Below, in pieces: positions 23,273 through 35,500 of a DNA stretch of 64,000 bases (the stretch's first letter is position 1; every line of letters starts with the position of its first letter). The notes beneath the pieces are model-generated. The model was not told the DNA's origin and searched no databases. It saw only the letters and a program-made list of their open reading frames with translations. The DNA lies in the NCBI RefSeq assembly GCF_016545825.1, contig NC_052614.1, forward strand, positions 56,923,864 through 56,987,863. The letters run 5' to 3'. Position numbers and translations under genes: made by a program. This DNA comes from Eucalyptus grandis. Taxonomy: Eukaryota > Streptophyta > Magnoliopsida > Myrtales > Myrtaceae.

Positions 23273-24442
23273 TGGATTTGACCATAATTGAGGCCAGTTC
23301 AAAGAAAATCAAGGATATAAATCTTAAGAAGACAAACTCCTAATTTGCCAAGGAAGCCTATTCAAGATCTAATGGGAGGCAGACCTAGGGTAGTTTTTTA
23401 GAAGCTATATAAACCCCTCTTGCACTGCATATTTCAATTATTATTCTAGAGGAACTTTGGAGCCACCACCAGTTTTAGGTTTTCTTAGTTAGCTTTTTTT
23501 TTTTTTTTATGCTTCTATTTTATTAGTGGGATTGGCACATGTCAAGAAGAGAAGAAGGAGACAACCCCGAACCTATTTGTGACTCCAATTGGTGAATTTG
23601 TTTTAATTTAGCATTATGTTCTTTTTAATTTTCTTTGTTAGTTGAGTTTTAATTATGTTTTAAATTTCTTTTGTTAGAGCTATAATGGATCTAAACCATG
23701 ATTGATTGACTTTCAAGACTTGTTTATGCAATATAATTGTTCTGATTGTGGCGTTCTCTATCATGATCTTAATGCTTTTAGAAGTTTGGCCAACTTTAAA
23801 ATGATTTTTGATGTATGCATGATATCGGGTGGTGATTATATGCATGAGCACTAGTAATATTGAACCATAAATTAAATCTAGGTCAAGGTACACTAGATTG
23901 TTTGTGTGGTTACGATAATAGATCTAGGATGGGACTACTTAGATTAAATCCAGGAATTTCCACAAGAACTTTATGCTTTTAGGTAGTTTAAATTCACCTA
24001 AGGTTAGTGTGGGTTAACATACCTAATAAGGGATTATTAGACCAAGGTTAGCTTGTAATCTAACTTAGGGAAATTTCACCAACACAATTGGGAATTAATT
24101 TGTTGCATAACAAGTTAAGAGAATTGATTATGAGTGGTTAAGTGAAGTTGGATACTCTAATGTTTAGTGATCTTGGTTAAAATCTTGAAATTTGCCTTGT
24201 TGATTTTCGGTTTACTTTAGATTAGGTTTGTTTTGCAATTTTAATTAGCTTTTGAATCCTTTCAATTTTGGCTCTTTAATATTTTGGTCTTTTAATTGGT
24301 TTAGTTCACATTTTACTTGTTTTTTCAACTTGGTTAGCTAAATTTTTTGATTGATCACCTTCAGTAAGTAATTGGATAATTAGAGACAATCCTAGTGGAA
24401 ACGATACTCACTCATCACTTTTATTACTTGTCAATATTGTGC
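22962..24442 (+). mobile_element. 3' LTR of a truncated retrotransposon
   Basis: It starts TGATAACTTTATTTTAG after a polypurine tract and ends near CAATATTGTGCA, where minus-strand gypsy RT sequence begins. It includes a 38-base A run at about 23232-23269 and 'gaaacgatactcactcatca' near its end. The exact right edge is uncertain by about 15 bp. No 5' LTR is seen in the window. Confidence 0.6.
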
Positions 24443-24454
24443 ACTTTCAATTCA

Positions 24455-24621
24455 CCTAACACACTTGGTTCGATAAAGCCTTTGTCTAACAGTTCCTATA
24501 ACTGCACTTTCAATTCCATAAGTTCTGCCAGGGTCATTCTATATTGAGCCTTTGAAATTGGTTGTGTCCTTGGAATTAAGTCAATCACAAATTCAATTTC
24601 ACATTCTAGGGGTAGTCCTGG
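24455..24621 (-). pseudogene. Ty3/gypsy reverse transcriptase fragment
   Basis: On the complement it reads the start of the chromovirus-type RT domain: [20 protein letters not shown], then YRM, then ELLDKGFIEPS, with one in-frame stop. It continues the protein broken off at 28680 and is separated from it by 4 kb of inserted DNA. Its downstream part is removed by the LTR on the left. Retroelement relic, not a host gene. Confidence 0.85.
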
Positions 24622-25643
24622 CCTAACTAGTACCGACACGCGACATGGACACACCACATGATTATTCAAAAATCAATACTTTTATTTTTCAAAATTATTT
24701 TTAATTTCATTTATTTAATTTTCCGATTAAAAATAATCCCCAAAATCCACCCCTTCTTTCCTTCGTCCAAAATTATTTTCAAAATTATTTATTTTACTTT
24801 TTCCCTCCCCCACCACTACTGATAGATAGGCTGTCACCTGTCACTTCCCCTCCCCAAAACTCAAAAGTCACGCCATCGTCCTCCTTTTTTTTATTTTTAA
24901 TTCCCTTATCAAAAACCCTAGCTACCCAATTTTTCCTCCTTCTACCGCTCGCCGCACGACCCCTTCAGCCCTTCCTCTCCTCTTCCGCTCAATCTTTCTC
25001 CTCCTCCTCGCCGCACGACCACCTTCCTCTCCGCACGACCCCCTTCCTCTCCTCTTCCTCTTGATCCTCCTCCTCCTCCTCGCTGATCCATCGCAACAAT
25101 GGCGGCCCTCGCCACTCTCTCTGGTCGTCTCTCGCTGTTGCGGTGGTCCATTCGTGGCTTCGTCTTGCTGGCGGGAGTTTGCTTTCTCTCTCTTCTTTCT
25201 CTCTGTTCTACTCTTTCTCTAGCCGTCTATCGCCGTTGCGGTGGTCCGTTCGTGGCTTCATCTTGCTGGCAGGAGTTTGCTTTCTCTCTCTTCTTTCTCC
25301 CTGTTCGGCTCTTTCTCTAGTCGTCTCTCGCCGTCGCGGTGGTCCGTTTGTGGCTTCGTCTCGCCGGCGGGACTTTGCTTTCTCTCTCTTCTTTCTCTCT
25401 GTTCAACTCTTTCTCTAGCTGTCTCGCCATCGCTCACGGCCTCTACTCCCTCGACCTCCCTCGCTTCCACCCTCCATCAGTCTTCCAGACATGCATCGAC
25501 ATGCGTGTCGAGAAAAGTTGACCGCGTGTCGAAAAATCCGACATGCGTTGATCGTGTGTCCAACTGTGTCCAAGCGTGTCGACATGTCCGACACGCTTCG
25601 ACACGTGTCGTACACAACACGGAAGCACGGGCAACATGTCCGT
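24622..25643. mobile_element. Inserted element with CGACACG-rich ends
   Basis: The left end (ACCGACACGCGACATGGACAC) and the right end (25490-25643, many CGACACG/CGTGTCG words, closing GTCCGTGCTTCATAG) look like partial inverted termini. The flanks both contain GTCCTGG (24613-24619 and just right of 25643). The body holds pyrimidine-rich sequence and the 98-bp minisatellite. The class is uncertain; a MULE or other non-autonomous DNA element is possible. Confidence 0.45.
25122..25425. repeat. Minisatellite, 98-bp unit, three copies
   Basis: CGGTGGTCC recurs at 25141, 25239 and 25337, exactly 98 bp apart, with CGTGGCTTC, GTTTGCTTTCTCTCTCTTC and CTCTTTCTCTAG in each unit. Because 98 is not a multiple of three, the overlapping ORFs here are frame-shifted images of one repeat. 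Confidence 0.9.
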
Positions 25644-25650
25644 GCTTCAT

Positions 25651-28600
25651 AGGTCCTGGTTATGACATTCTGAATTTCCAGTCTTGTTTTCAATTGAATG
25701 AATCAGGCTTTTCATTGACACGCCTATAGTTATGTTTTCTAAGCTAATCACTCACAAGATAATTAGTCTATCTGGTGAAGCCGTTAAAGGATTATAACAC
25801 AATAGATATGAGAATTCGACCGGAAATCAACTGCTCGACCGTGCTAGTTTGCAAGGGTAATTATGGCACAATTAAAAATCGATCAAAAATCAGAGATAGG
25901 TCAATCCAACTAAGATGTGTGATCAAAGTGTGGGTGATTCCACCTGATTGCAAAATTCTCGTCGATCGGCACCAAATCGATTTTTCTATCGTTTTGGTAT
26001 CTTGTGTCCGGATTTAAAATATCGAGATTTTTACGACAATCGAGAGGTGCCAATGTGTTGAAGATGTGCAATGTGGCTCGAAAATAATCGACCATGGGTT
26101 AATTGCATCAAAAATTCCTAAAAGTTATGTCGTAGGCTAGGTCACACTAAAATCGTGCCAGATTGAAATTAACGACGAATTTGAATCCGATTTCAGAAAT
26201 AAGTTCTGTCATGTCACGATTTATTTTAGGACCGTCGATTCATCCTCCGAAGATTTTTCTGCAAATCGAGATTTTTATGAAAATTTAAAGTATTGCCGTT
26301 TTTGTCCGGAAAATTCAGGGGACCATTTTTTATCGCATCTTTGGGATGCAAGTTGGTTATATTGGTGAGGAAAAATGTTAATTTGGTCGAGGACACCTTT
26401 GTGGAATTTATGGGGACCGAATTAAATCCAATTGGAGAAAAATTGAACTCAAATTGGGGGAAAATGTTACAAATTCGTAGACCAGGGGTCCATGAACCTT
26501 TAAGATCACTTGGGGAGTGTTCTAGGGAGATTTTTGTGCACAAAATTAGCTCAGGATAGAGCTAAAACAAGTGGGGGCCAAAGCAATGATCAAGAGAGAT
26601 ATTTTGGCCAAGGGGTCCCTACATTTGTGCAGCTGGCTTCTTTTTCTTCTTCAGAGGTTGCTTTCTCCATTTTCGGTGTTTTGAAGCTTCCAAAATTGTA
26701 GAGAAAACCAGCCAAGTCCCCCATACCCCATCGCAAGTCGCCACTAAGCTCCCTGCCGCCACTGCTCGCCATCCACACGCTGTCACACCCCCGCACGAGC
26801 CCGCTCGTCCCGCTCCAGTCGCAACCCCTGCTCACCGTCCCATGAGCCCAGCTCATGTTTGAGCCTCCTCCACCGTCGCCCGGTCACCATCGTCCCCGTC
26901 CAGTGTCGAAACCCCCGCCTACCCGCCTAGCTACCCGCCCGGCCTGTTTTGGCCTCAACCATCGCTCGTAGCAGTTCCGTCTAGTAGCAAGCAAAACCGA
27001 GTAGCCCAGCCCAACCGTGAGCTTCAAGGCCCGTTTCAAACCTCTCTCGAGCCCCGCTTGGCTTCGTCACCGGAGGTTTATCGCCCATCTCCGCGTTAAC
27101 ATCGCCATGGACTCACCGGATCGCAAATTTGATTAGTTTACTTACTAAACTCTACTTATGGAGTTAATAATGCTGAAGGATTGATTAATTTAGGCTAAGT
27201 ATGATTTAGGTGGATAGTTAGAACGGATTAGCGATTTAATTATTTGTTTATGCATGTTAGGTGGTTAGAACGGCTTAATTAGAGACTAGATAGATCATAT
27301 TATTTATTTAGATAGGTTCGGAAATTTTAAGGGCTGTTTCGGTGTTTAATTAGGCATTTTTTGGTAAAATATTTAATTAGGCATTTACAGTCTAAGTTTC
27401 TATTTTTGGCATTTAATTGTATTTATTTAATTAATTTTTATATTTATTTAATTATTTATTTATTTCAGGAAATTATACCAAAATAGTCGGTGATCGGAAT
27501 TTCATGCGATGCAATGGTATACATGATTTATTTAATTGAATGCTATTTTGTGTAAATTGAGTGGTAATTGTAATTTTGGGTATTTATTCCAAAATTGTGT
27601 AATTTCAGTATTTAATCGAAAATACCGAGTGTCGGTTACAATGCTAAAATGTCTTTATGGACTATATTAAATAGTGAGATTTTTTAAAAGAATGATATTA
27701 TATTTTTTGTTTAGGCCGACCGTGTACCCACATACAATTATTTTTATCGCGTATTTTCGACACGGTCATTTATCAACTTTGGTGAGCATTAATCAGCTTT
27801 GGTGAGCAATATTAATCAATCTCAACTTGGATGAGCAGTAATCGAATTGAGTCGATTGATTGATTAGATCGATGGATTGATGTTTTGAATTGAAGTGAAT
27901 GGTTGAGTACATGAATTATACTGATTTGCAAGAAGGAACTAAGGCAAGGTAAGTCCTCTGTCTTGTGTGTGCATAGACTGCCTTTAGACGTATTTCCTTC
28001 CTAGTCGGAGTTTAGGGGGTGTATTTGCCGAGACGTTGTCTCACCCCGTCATGGGCTCAACCTTTTTAAGTCCTTGAATGGCAGCTCCTCCAGAGCATTT
28101 TGGCCAGCCCAAGAGGATCACCAAACAGGTCACCCATATTCCTCTTCCTAGGGGCTAAGGAGCCTGGGTTTATGAACTCGTGAGAACCATTGTCTGGGTT
28201 GATGCGGGTCTACCTCGGAGGGTACCCTATCAATTCAAAGCAAGGTATCATAACGGGCGAGATGGACACAGAGAAGGTCCCCTACAGGAGTCTGAGGTCC
28301 CAATGTCAGTGTTAGAGATTGCTTTTGGCGAGGGTACAGCTGACCCTCCTGGTGGTACAGTGGTGGACCCAAGTTCCCAGGAGACCTCGGAGTTTTCAGC
28401 TGGGGATTCGAACGCCTAAAGGACTTGTAGACCTTTATGCTTTTGTAGACTTTGGTCTATAGACTAGTATTATATATAAGTTAGTCGGCTGTGTATAAAG
28501 GTTTGTTTTGGTTGTGAAATTGTGATCCTACTTTTCTATCACATCTTTGCGTTGTCTGGGGATTTATTTATATGCTTTCGCATGCACATTAAAATGAATG

Positions 28601-28679
28601 GGTCGGCGACGCGTCCTAGGACATCGCAATTTTATCGACCACCGAGGGTTGGGCACGTGCTCGAGGATCAGGGCGTGAC
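25651..28679 (+). mobile_element. Long solo-LTR-like insertion in gypsy pol
   Basis: About 3 kb of non-coding sequence starts near TGGTTATGACATTCTGAAT and ends GGGCGTGACA, which are end types seen in Del/Tekay chromovirus LTRs. CTGGC lies at 24617-24621 and again at 28680-28684, outside this and the neighbouring element. The gypsy protein reads on without loss if everything between is removed. It is therefore a solo LTR (or similar) that landed in an older element. The 79-residue ORF at 28180 has no known domain. Confidence 0.6.
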
Positions 28680-29225
28680 ACTGGCAATTTTTCAAGAAAT
28701 ACATCTGGAAATTCTCTTATAACTGGAATGTCTTCTAATTTCCTTTCATCTCGCATTTGGTCCTTAATTATTGCCAAATAACCTTGACATCCTTCATCAA
28801 GCAGTTTATGTGCTTCTATTGCCGTGATTAGGGCTACTGGTAGACTAGACTTTGCCCCATGAAACTCAAAACTACACTCATTAGGTGGATTAAACCGAAT
28901 CACTTTCTCATGACAATCCACCTGAGCTCGTTGTTTACTAAGCCAATCCATTCCTATGATGGCATCAAAGTCGTACATATCCATCACCACTAAGTCTATT
29001 CTTAGATCTTGTTCTCCTATAGAGATCTTATAGTCCTTGTAGGCCAACGAAGAAAATACCACACTCACTAGTGGCGTAGAGATACTAAGAACAGTTTCAA
29101 GTGGTCTAACTTCTAATTCACGTAGCCTTTTATACTGATCAAATACGAAAGAAGGTGTTGCACCCATGTCAAACAAAACGTAAGTCTTCTTGTCATTCAG
29201 AGAAATCGTACATGAGATGACGATT
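28680..29225 (-). pseudogene. Ty3/gypsy protease and start of RT
   Basis: Read on the complement, it shows a retropepsin-like segment (VLFDMGATPSF, then DAIIGMDWLSKQRA about 70 residues on) and the linker to RT (IPVIREFPDVFLEKLP). In working proteases the catalytic motif is D-T/S-G; here it is D-M-G, so activity is not expected. The protein then breaks at the inserted DNA and resumes at 24621. This is a chromovirus-type gypsy relic. Confidence 0.9.
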
Positions 29226-29233
29226 TTGGAGGC

Positions 29234-30180
29234 CTACACCTCCTCTTGGGTAATAATACACACCCTTCCTTGAGCTGGGGGCCTTTGATTTGCTTGGCCA
29301 GCTAGACCATTCCAAGGTTGTTGTACTTGCTGCTCATTACCCACATTTAATTGCTGCCTCTCTTTCGGACAATTCCTTTGAATGACCAAGTTATCCACAC
29401 CCAAAACACTTCTGAGGTTCTGTGCATAGTATAGGTCCACGAGTTTTTCCATACCTCCCGCAAGGACCATTCTTATAAGGCATCCCTCCTCATAAGGCAT
29501 CCCCCCCATAGGTTGATCCCTTCCATTCTTCCCAAAGTTTCTTTTCTTCTTCGCCTCCCATGGTGCTCCACGAGAGTGATAGGGACTTTTCCATGACATA
29601 TCTCATTGGTCCGTTGGTCTATCCATCCATCACTCTCAGCCTTTTCCCTGATCAATTCTTATTCCACGAGCTGGGCTCGCTTGTATATCTTAGTATAATC
29701 CTTAATATTGAAAGGTACTAACTACTTTTCAATATAAGTCCTTAAACCTTTCAAGAATCGCTTAGCCTTTTCTTGAAGGTCCTCAACTAGTCTAGGAGCC
29801 TACTTGGAAAACTCAAAGAATTTAGCCACATAATAGTCCATAGTGAGTTCTTTCTGACTCAGTTCAACAAACTCAGTCATCTTTCGGTCATTGGCACAAT
29901 TCGAAAAATGCTTCTTGTAAAAAGCTTTCATGAAGTCGTCCCATGTTCCTACCGAATCAGGTAGAAAGATGGTGTCTTGAGATGCTCTCCACCAATACTT
30001 CGCATCCCCCTCCAACTGGTACTCTACCAAGACCATCTTCTCTACATTGTTACAATCAAGTAGTTTGAAGATTCATTCCATACAGTCAATCCATTTCTCT
30101 GCCTCTTTAGAGTCTCCTATTCCAGAGAAAATTGGAGGTTTCAGTTTCAAAAACTGTTCTACTAGCCCCTAGATACGTCT
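29234..30180 (-). pseudogene. Ty3/gypsy gag remnant
   Basis: Read from the right: LKLKPPIFSGIGDSKEAEKW, an in-frame TGA, then the Retrotrans_gag core (EYQLEGDAKYWWRAS, WDDFMKAFYKKHF, SQKELTMDYYVAKF). The zinc-knuckle region is split over two frames (CFGCG..GHS and NCPKER). It lies upstream of the protease in the same orientation, as in an intact gag-pol. Several stops and frameshifts make it non-functional. Confidence 0.88.
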
Positions 30181-30469
30181 TTCTCCCTCGGGTTGCAATA
30201 GAGGTTGGACCGGAGGTTAAGGTTGAGGTTGGGATTGGGGTTTGGGATTGGGGTTATTGTTGTGTTTGCCTTTCCATTATAGTTGTCAGTATCATATATA
30301 TGTCTTCCATTCGTGGTTCAGCCTTTGAAGTAGAAGCATCGGCTCTTAGTCTATCGGTACAGGCCATTTTCCTTGTTTTGCCCAAATAAAATCAATGATA
30401 GTAGGTTGCTATACAATCAACAAACAGCACAAAACTTGTGCTCATATAGAGTCAAGAGTGACTTTTGTC

Positions 30470-30668
30470 GCTCGTTGATCCATAAACTTTCTATGACATC
30501 TTCTAGTCCTTATTCTATTCGAATGCCTTATCACTCGATCTAACCCTTAACTCTAATACCACACAAATGCTTGTTGATCCATAAACTTTCTATGACATCT
30601 TCTAGTCCTTATTCTATTCAAATGCCTTATCACTCCATCTAACCTTTAAGCTCTGATACCACACAAAT
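30470..30668 (-). repeat. Duplicated leader and primer-binding site of the gypsy element
   Basis: A unit of about 100 bp ('gttgatccataaactttctatgacatc' onward) is present twice. Each copy ends in the primer-binding site: intact GCTCTGATACCA (complement TGGTATCAGAGC, initiator tRNA-Met type) at 30650-30661, and a one-base variant, ACTCTAATACCA, at 30550-30561. Confidence 0.8.
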
Positions 30669-31240
30669 GGGCAGCACATCACGTCTGCCATTCCTAGCGC
30701 GCGCAACAACTCCTTTCATTCCAACTCGCTCTTTTAGAAAAACAACGCAGCAAGTATCGACTGCAAAATCACGATACTTTCAAAACCTAGAAATGAATAA
30801 GCGGAAGCAAAAAAAGCAATAAAAGAAAGAGAACAACTGTAGAACTGGGGGACAACCATCAAGCTTCATTCTTTTTCCTGCAGCAGGCTTATTTATATAC
30901 AGAGAGTTCAAGCAAGTTTCTCAAAAAACAAAAGACACGGGGCTTAAAAAAAAAAAAACAAACAAACAAACAAAAGAATAGCAACCTAGCATCTACATGA
31001 TTGCCCTTCCCTGGCCTCGTCCTATAGAACTCTCTCTCTCTCTCTAGCTATTCGCCTATCATGCCATCTATCCACCTCCATCTCAGATTTTGGCTGCCCC
31101 CTCAATGGCCTACCTATCGTGCAGGACCGCCTCTATCGTGGCCACCACTTTGTAATGGGAGAGGTCCCACCAAGTGTCCACCAACACGACCATACAAGGC
31201 CACAAATCGAAGAGCGATGGAGCCTATAGGCACTTCTATG
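30669..31240 (-). mobile_element. Probable 5' LTR portion next to the gypsy leader
   Basis: It follows the primer-binding site directly on the outer side, where the 5' LTR must lie for a minus-strand element. It has a minus-strand TATA-like GTATATAAATAAGC near 30887-30900. Its outer end is not identified, because the next element interrupts it. A CT microsatellite lies at about 31029-31046. Confidence 0.5.
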
Positions 31241-32510
31241 TGTTAGGGAAATCCCTTTTGATGTTTTGAAGATGACAAAATAAATCAAAGGCTACTAACG
31301 TGTTTAATGGTTAAGTAATAGACCATGTAGATGATAGAACATGTAAAGGATATTGTCAAAGTCTAAAGATAGCCAGAATACTGAACGTAACACATGTCCA
31401 AAGTATATTTTGAAGATATCCAGACTTCTATGTCAAAGTCTGAAGACTGCCAGACTTTAGTGTCAAAGTCTGTTCTACATCAAAAGTCTGCTCACTCTGA
31501 CAAATTCCAGACTGAACGTGAATGACCAGAAGACAGACTTTATGCTGAAGCTGAACCAAAAGACAGACTCTATGCTGAAGCTGAACTTGTTCAGACTGTG
31601 TTCAGACCTTAAAGCTAAATCTGTTCAGAAGTAGAATATGTTCAGACCCAGATTGTAAAATCTATTGCACTCAGACTTTACATCCAGATTCGATAGAACA
31701 TAACACAAGCCCCAATTATATAACGGTTGGTGATCTGGTTTGGATTCTACGTCAAGATAGATTTGATTAACTTAATCTAATTAATTGACGATTGGATATT
31801 GAAGACAAGAACTTTCTATACGAAGAAGCTCTACTTATTAAAACCAAGATTCTGTTTGTACGGGCGATCAGAATCAATTTGGAATTCTACTTCTATCACT
31901 CAACGGCTACCAAATCTTCTAGATACAGATCTATCCAACTGGTAGATTGGAAGACGATCCTCGAGATACTGTCTAACGGCTAGTTTGGAAGTGGAAGAGT
32001 ATTTAAAGAGATGAAGGACCGATGAGCAAGTAAGAGACGGAGCGTAGAATTTATAATTCTAAAGTCTAAGTGACCTTCGATCATCCACTTGTATCTTGTG
32101 AGCTTAAACATTTGTGATCGTGAGAGAAATATCAAAAGAGTGACTTAGTGAGATAGTGTGATCTACTACTAAGTGTTTGCACTCAAAGTTGTAATCTCTT
32201 GTTGATTGCATAGTGGAATCCAGCCAAGAAGGCTGTTAGCGTGGAAAAGCGGACGTAGGCTTGGATTAAGCCGAACCACTATAAACCTTGTGTTCTTATT
32301 CTCTTTCCTGAACTCCTTTATTTTGTTCGTAATTCTATTTAACTGCTAAAGTCTGATCTCGCTCAAAGTCTGCTGCTCTTCAGACTCAATTTCAAAAATC
32401 TGTTGTTATTCAGACTCGGGTTAAAAATAAAGGTTTTCACTGTATTTTGCAGAATCTATTTTTACACCTATTCACCCCCCCCCCCTCTAGGTGTTCGTTC
32501 TATCACTTTC
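31241..32510 (+). mobile_element. Copia-type solo LTR, 1,270 bp
   Basis: It begins TGTTAGGGAAATCCC and ends CTATCACTTTCA. Near its end is 'tttttacacctattcacccccc' plus 'ctctaggtgttc', typical of SIRE/Maximus-like copia LTRs. A perfect 5-bp duplication CTATG flanks it (31236-31240 and 32511-32515). No primer-binding site follows, so it is a solo LTR left by recombination. The short repeats of 'cagactttatgctgaagctgaac' near 31530-31590 are internal. Confidence 0.9.
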
Positions 32511-32515
32511 ACTAT

Positions 32516-35500
32516 GCCCACGATCATCAAGCAAGCAACATGGAGGAAAGTGGCTTCGGGCAAGTGAGGGTCTTCCACCTCGTCACAGTACCAGGAGAAA
32601 TTCACAAGCGTGCTATATAGAACTTGATAGGAAGCAAGCGGGATCAACTTGACTCAACCTGGAAAAATTGTAAAATCACCAGAGGTGAGTAAAATTCAGC
32701 AAGTGGAGGATCCACTAACTAGGTATAAGCATAAAACCACTAACAAATAGGGTGACACAACTTGCTTGAGAACCTTTTATAAGCATCATCGGTAAGGGAC
32801 CTTCAACCATGGACCCTTCTTGAGATCAAAAACACAATAATCACAACTTGCTTAAGAACCTTACTATTCATGTGGGTGGCCTCTACCAAGCTCTCACAAA
32901 TGATTATGTATACCAATAATATCATTTCTCATTAACAAAGAGTATAACACACACAGGCAACATTAAAAGCATCAATACAAACTATTATATGCACATATGT
33001 CATCAGGTATGCCACCACACATCATAGTATAACAATGCATGCACATGATCATCCGTAGACAGCCATTGTCCTCACAACAAACATACGTGGCTCCTCGAGG
33101 AGTCTAGCTGCCACCATCTTTTGCAAAGTTATTGCATAACCCATTCAGGCAACTCGCACCCTATCTGGCATCTCAAGGCATCCCTCGAGGAACTTACACC
33201 TTGTTCCCTGGCTTCTGGAGAGCGCCTAGTTCCTCCCTCACTTACTAGCCTCTCCAGGCATCCTGCACCCAAGGCATTTGGTGAGAATCGAATCCTTCAC
33301 CAGGCAACCAAAGGGCACCATGTTAACCCCTTCAGGCATCTCGCACTCAACCTAGCATCACGAGGAACCCTGAGAGTCCTACAGTACCCACCCTCAAGCT
33401 TCCGGAGGGCACCACATTACCCCTCCCAAGTATCTCACACCCGAGGCATCATCGTCACGAGGACCAATGGTAGTCAATTGTACCTACCATGGTGCAGCAA
33501 TTCAATAATCCAATATCACAAAAGGCAATGCAATACTATTTGCAAGTAAAAGGAACAAGTCAATCATTCCATACATTATTTATCTAACTAACCATCAGCA
33601 CTTTCCAACTTGATTCTATAGTCTTACTGGGAAGTTGTGCCTGTGGTCAACAGAAAAGAATATGTAAATTTAAGATGCAATCCAAATGTCCATAAATTCT
33701 AGCATGCACAATAAAACATCCAAATCTTACTATAGGCCCTATACAATCTGGAACTCTTGCGGGTTAGAATCCAACTCATTCTTATTGCGATGGAAGGAAC
33801 TAATGAATTACTACGATATTACCCATTCTGACAATCGTCGTTTTCCTATAAGTCAGGTATGGGTCCTAGATTCCAATAGGCTCGGTAAGGAGGCACTATG
33901 GCCAATAGCTTCCCACATCTTCATTTTTCTTAATTTTGTCAATCTACTTCCTAGACTAACTAATTCAAATTTACATATAAAGCTGGAATTAAGACAGCGA
34001 GGCCTAGAACTCATCTGAGTGACATAGACCAAACTGTTTCGTCACCTCCTCAACCGGATTTGACTCAACGTACTACGAAACAGAGTAATTCGAAGTCGAG
34101 AAGTTTTCAAACTAACTTAGGACCACTTGATTCGAGCATGCTAGCTGTCCTAAGGATAAAAGAAGGTTTGAGATAATCCAAACATGACTTCGGCATCCCC
34201 TCAGCCTCCATCCGTGTGGATTCTGAGGTCCTGTCACTACCGGAGCTCCCTCGGTGGCACTAAGCAGTCCCTAGTTAAACTCTAGTTGCACACAAACTAC
34301 TCCGAATTATGAAGTTGATCCGGGGAAATCCAGATAGGGTTCCGAAGTTTCCCAAGCCTCTTGATCTCCCCAACTAGTATAATCCCAAGCTGAAATTGAG
34401 TCTAACGAAGCTTGATAACAAAACGGGGTCTATTGGCTGTCAACTGAGAAAATCTCGACACCTACAACTCACCAACACTGGCCGACAACATCAGAGGTCT
34501 ACTCGGTTCAAGAGCGGCATTCTGACACCCAACTTCGGAGTCAACAGCTACAGCAATCCATAGATCACACATGCAAAGCTATAAGAAGCTTATTCGTGCA
34601 CCCTAGACCCTAAGGACAGCTCCTCTTGTTCCCAACCCAGCTCTGGACAGAGCTTCGACACCCAAATTCCGCACCTAAACAGTGAAAACAAGCGCCGATT
34701 TCCACATGCATAGCTAGGCGGAGCTAGTCCGTATAATCAAGACCTTAATAGCAGCTCTAGACTTGTACCAAGTCAATTGAAACTCTACCTGCCTAGCTCG
34801 CGCTTACGGGGGAGAGAGAAGAGATGCCGGACGAGCTGAGGGCTTCGCGGTCAGCTGTGGTGGCTCCGAAGCAAAGGCAGAACAGAGTTGGTCGCTGCTG
34901 GGCAAAGGATCCAAAGCTGTAAGTGTGACGACCCGAGCGGCGGTGCGCGGGGAGGAGGGATGGCGGTGCGTCCGCGCCTCCGGTCCTCGGACGTGCGCAA
35001 GGGAAGGCAAGGGAAGGGGAAGGACTCCTCTCCCTCTTGTCCCACATCGCTTAGGGAGGGGTCATGGGCCTTGTATATAAGGCTTGGGTTCCCTTAAAAC
35101 TTGTGGACGCGTTTTAAAACCGTGAGGACTCAGTGTCCAAAGCGGACAATATCACACAAGTGGGACCCGGGATGTTACAAATGGTATCAGAGCCGACTCC
35201 CGACAGCGTGTGGGGCCACAGCGAGGACGCTGTGCTCCCAAGGGGGGGAGAGTGTGACGACCCGAGCGGCGGTGCGCGGGGAGGAGGGATGGCGGTGCGT
35301 CCGCGCCTCCGGTCCTCGGACGTGCGCAAGGGAAGGCAAGGGAAGGGGAAGAGATTCCTCTCCCTCTTGTCCCACATCGCTTAGGGAGGGGTCATGGGCC
35401 TTGTATATAAGGCTTGGGTTCCCTTAAAACTTGTGGACGCGTTTTAAAACCGTGAGGACTCAGTGTCCAAAGCGGACAATATCACACAAGTGGGACCCGG

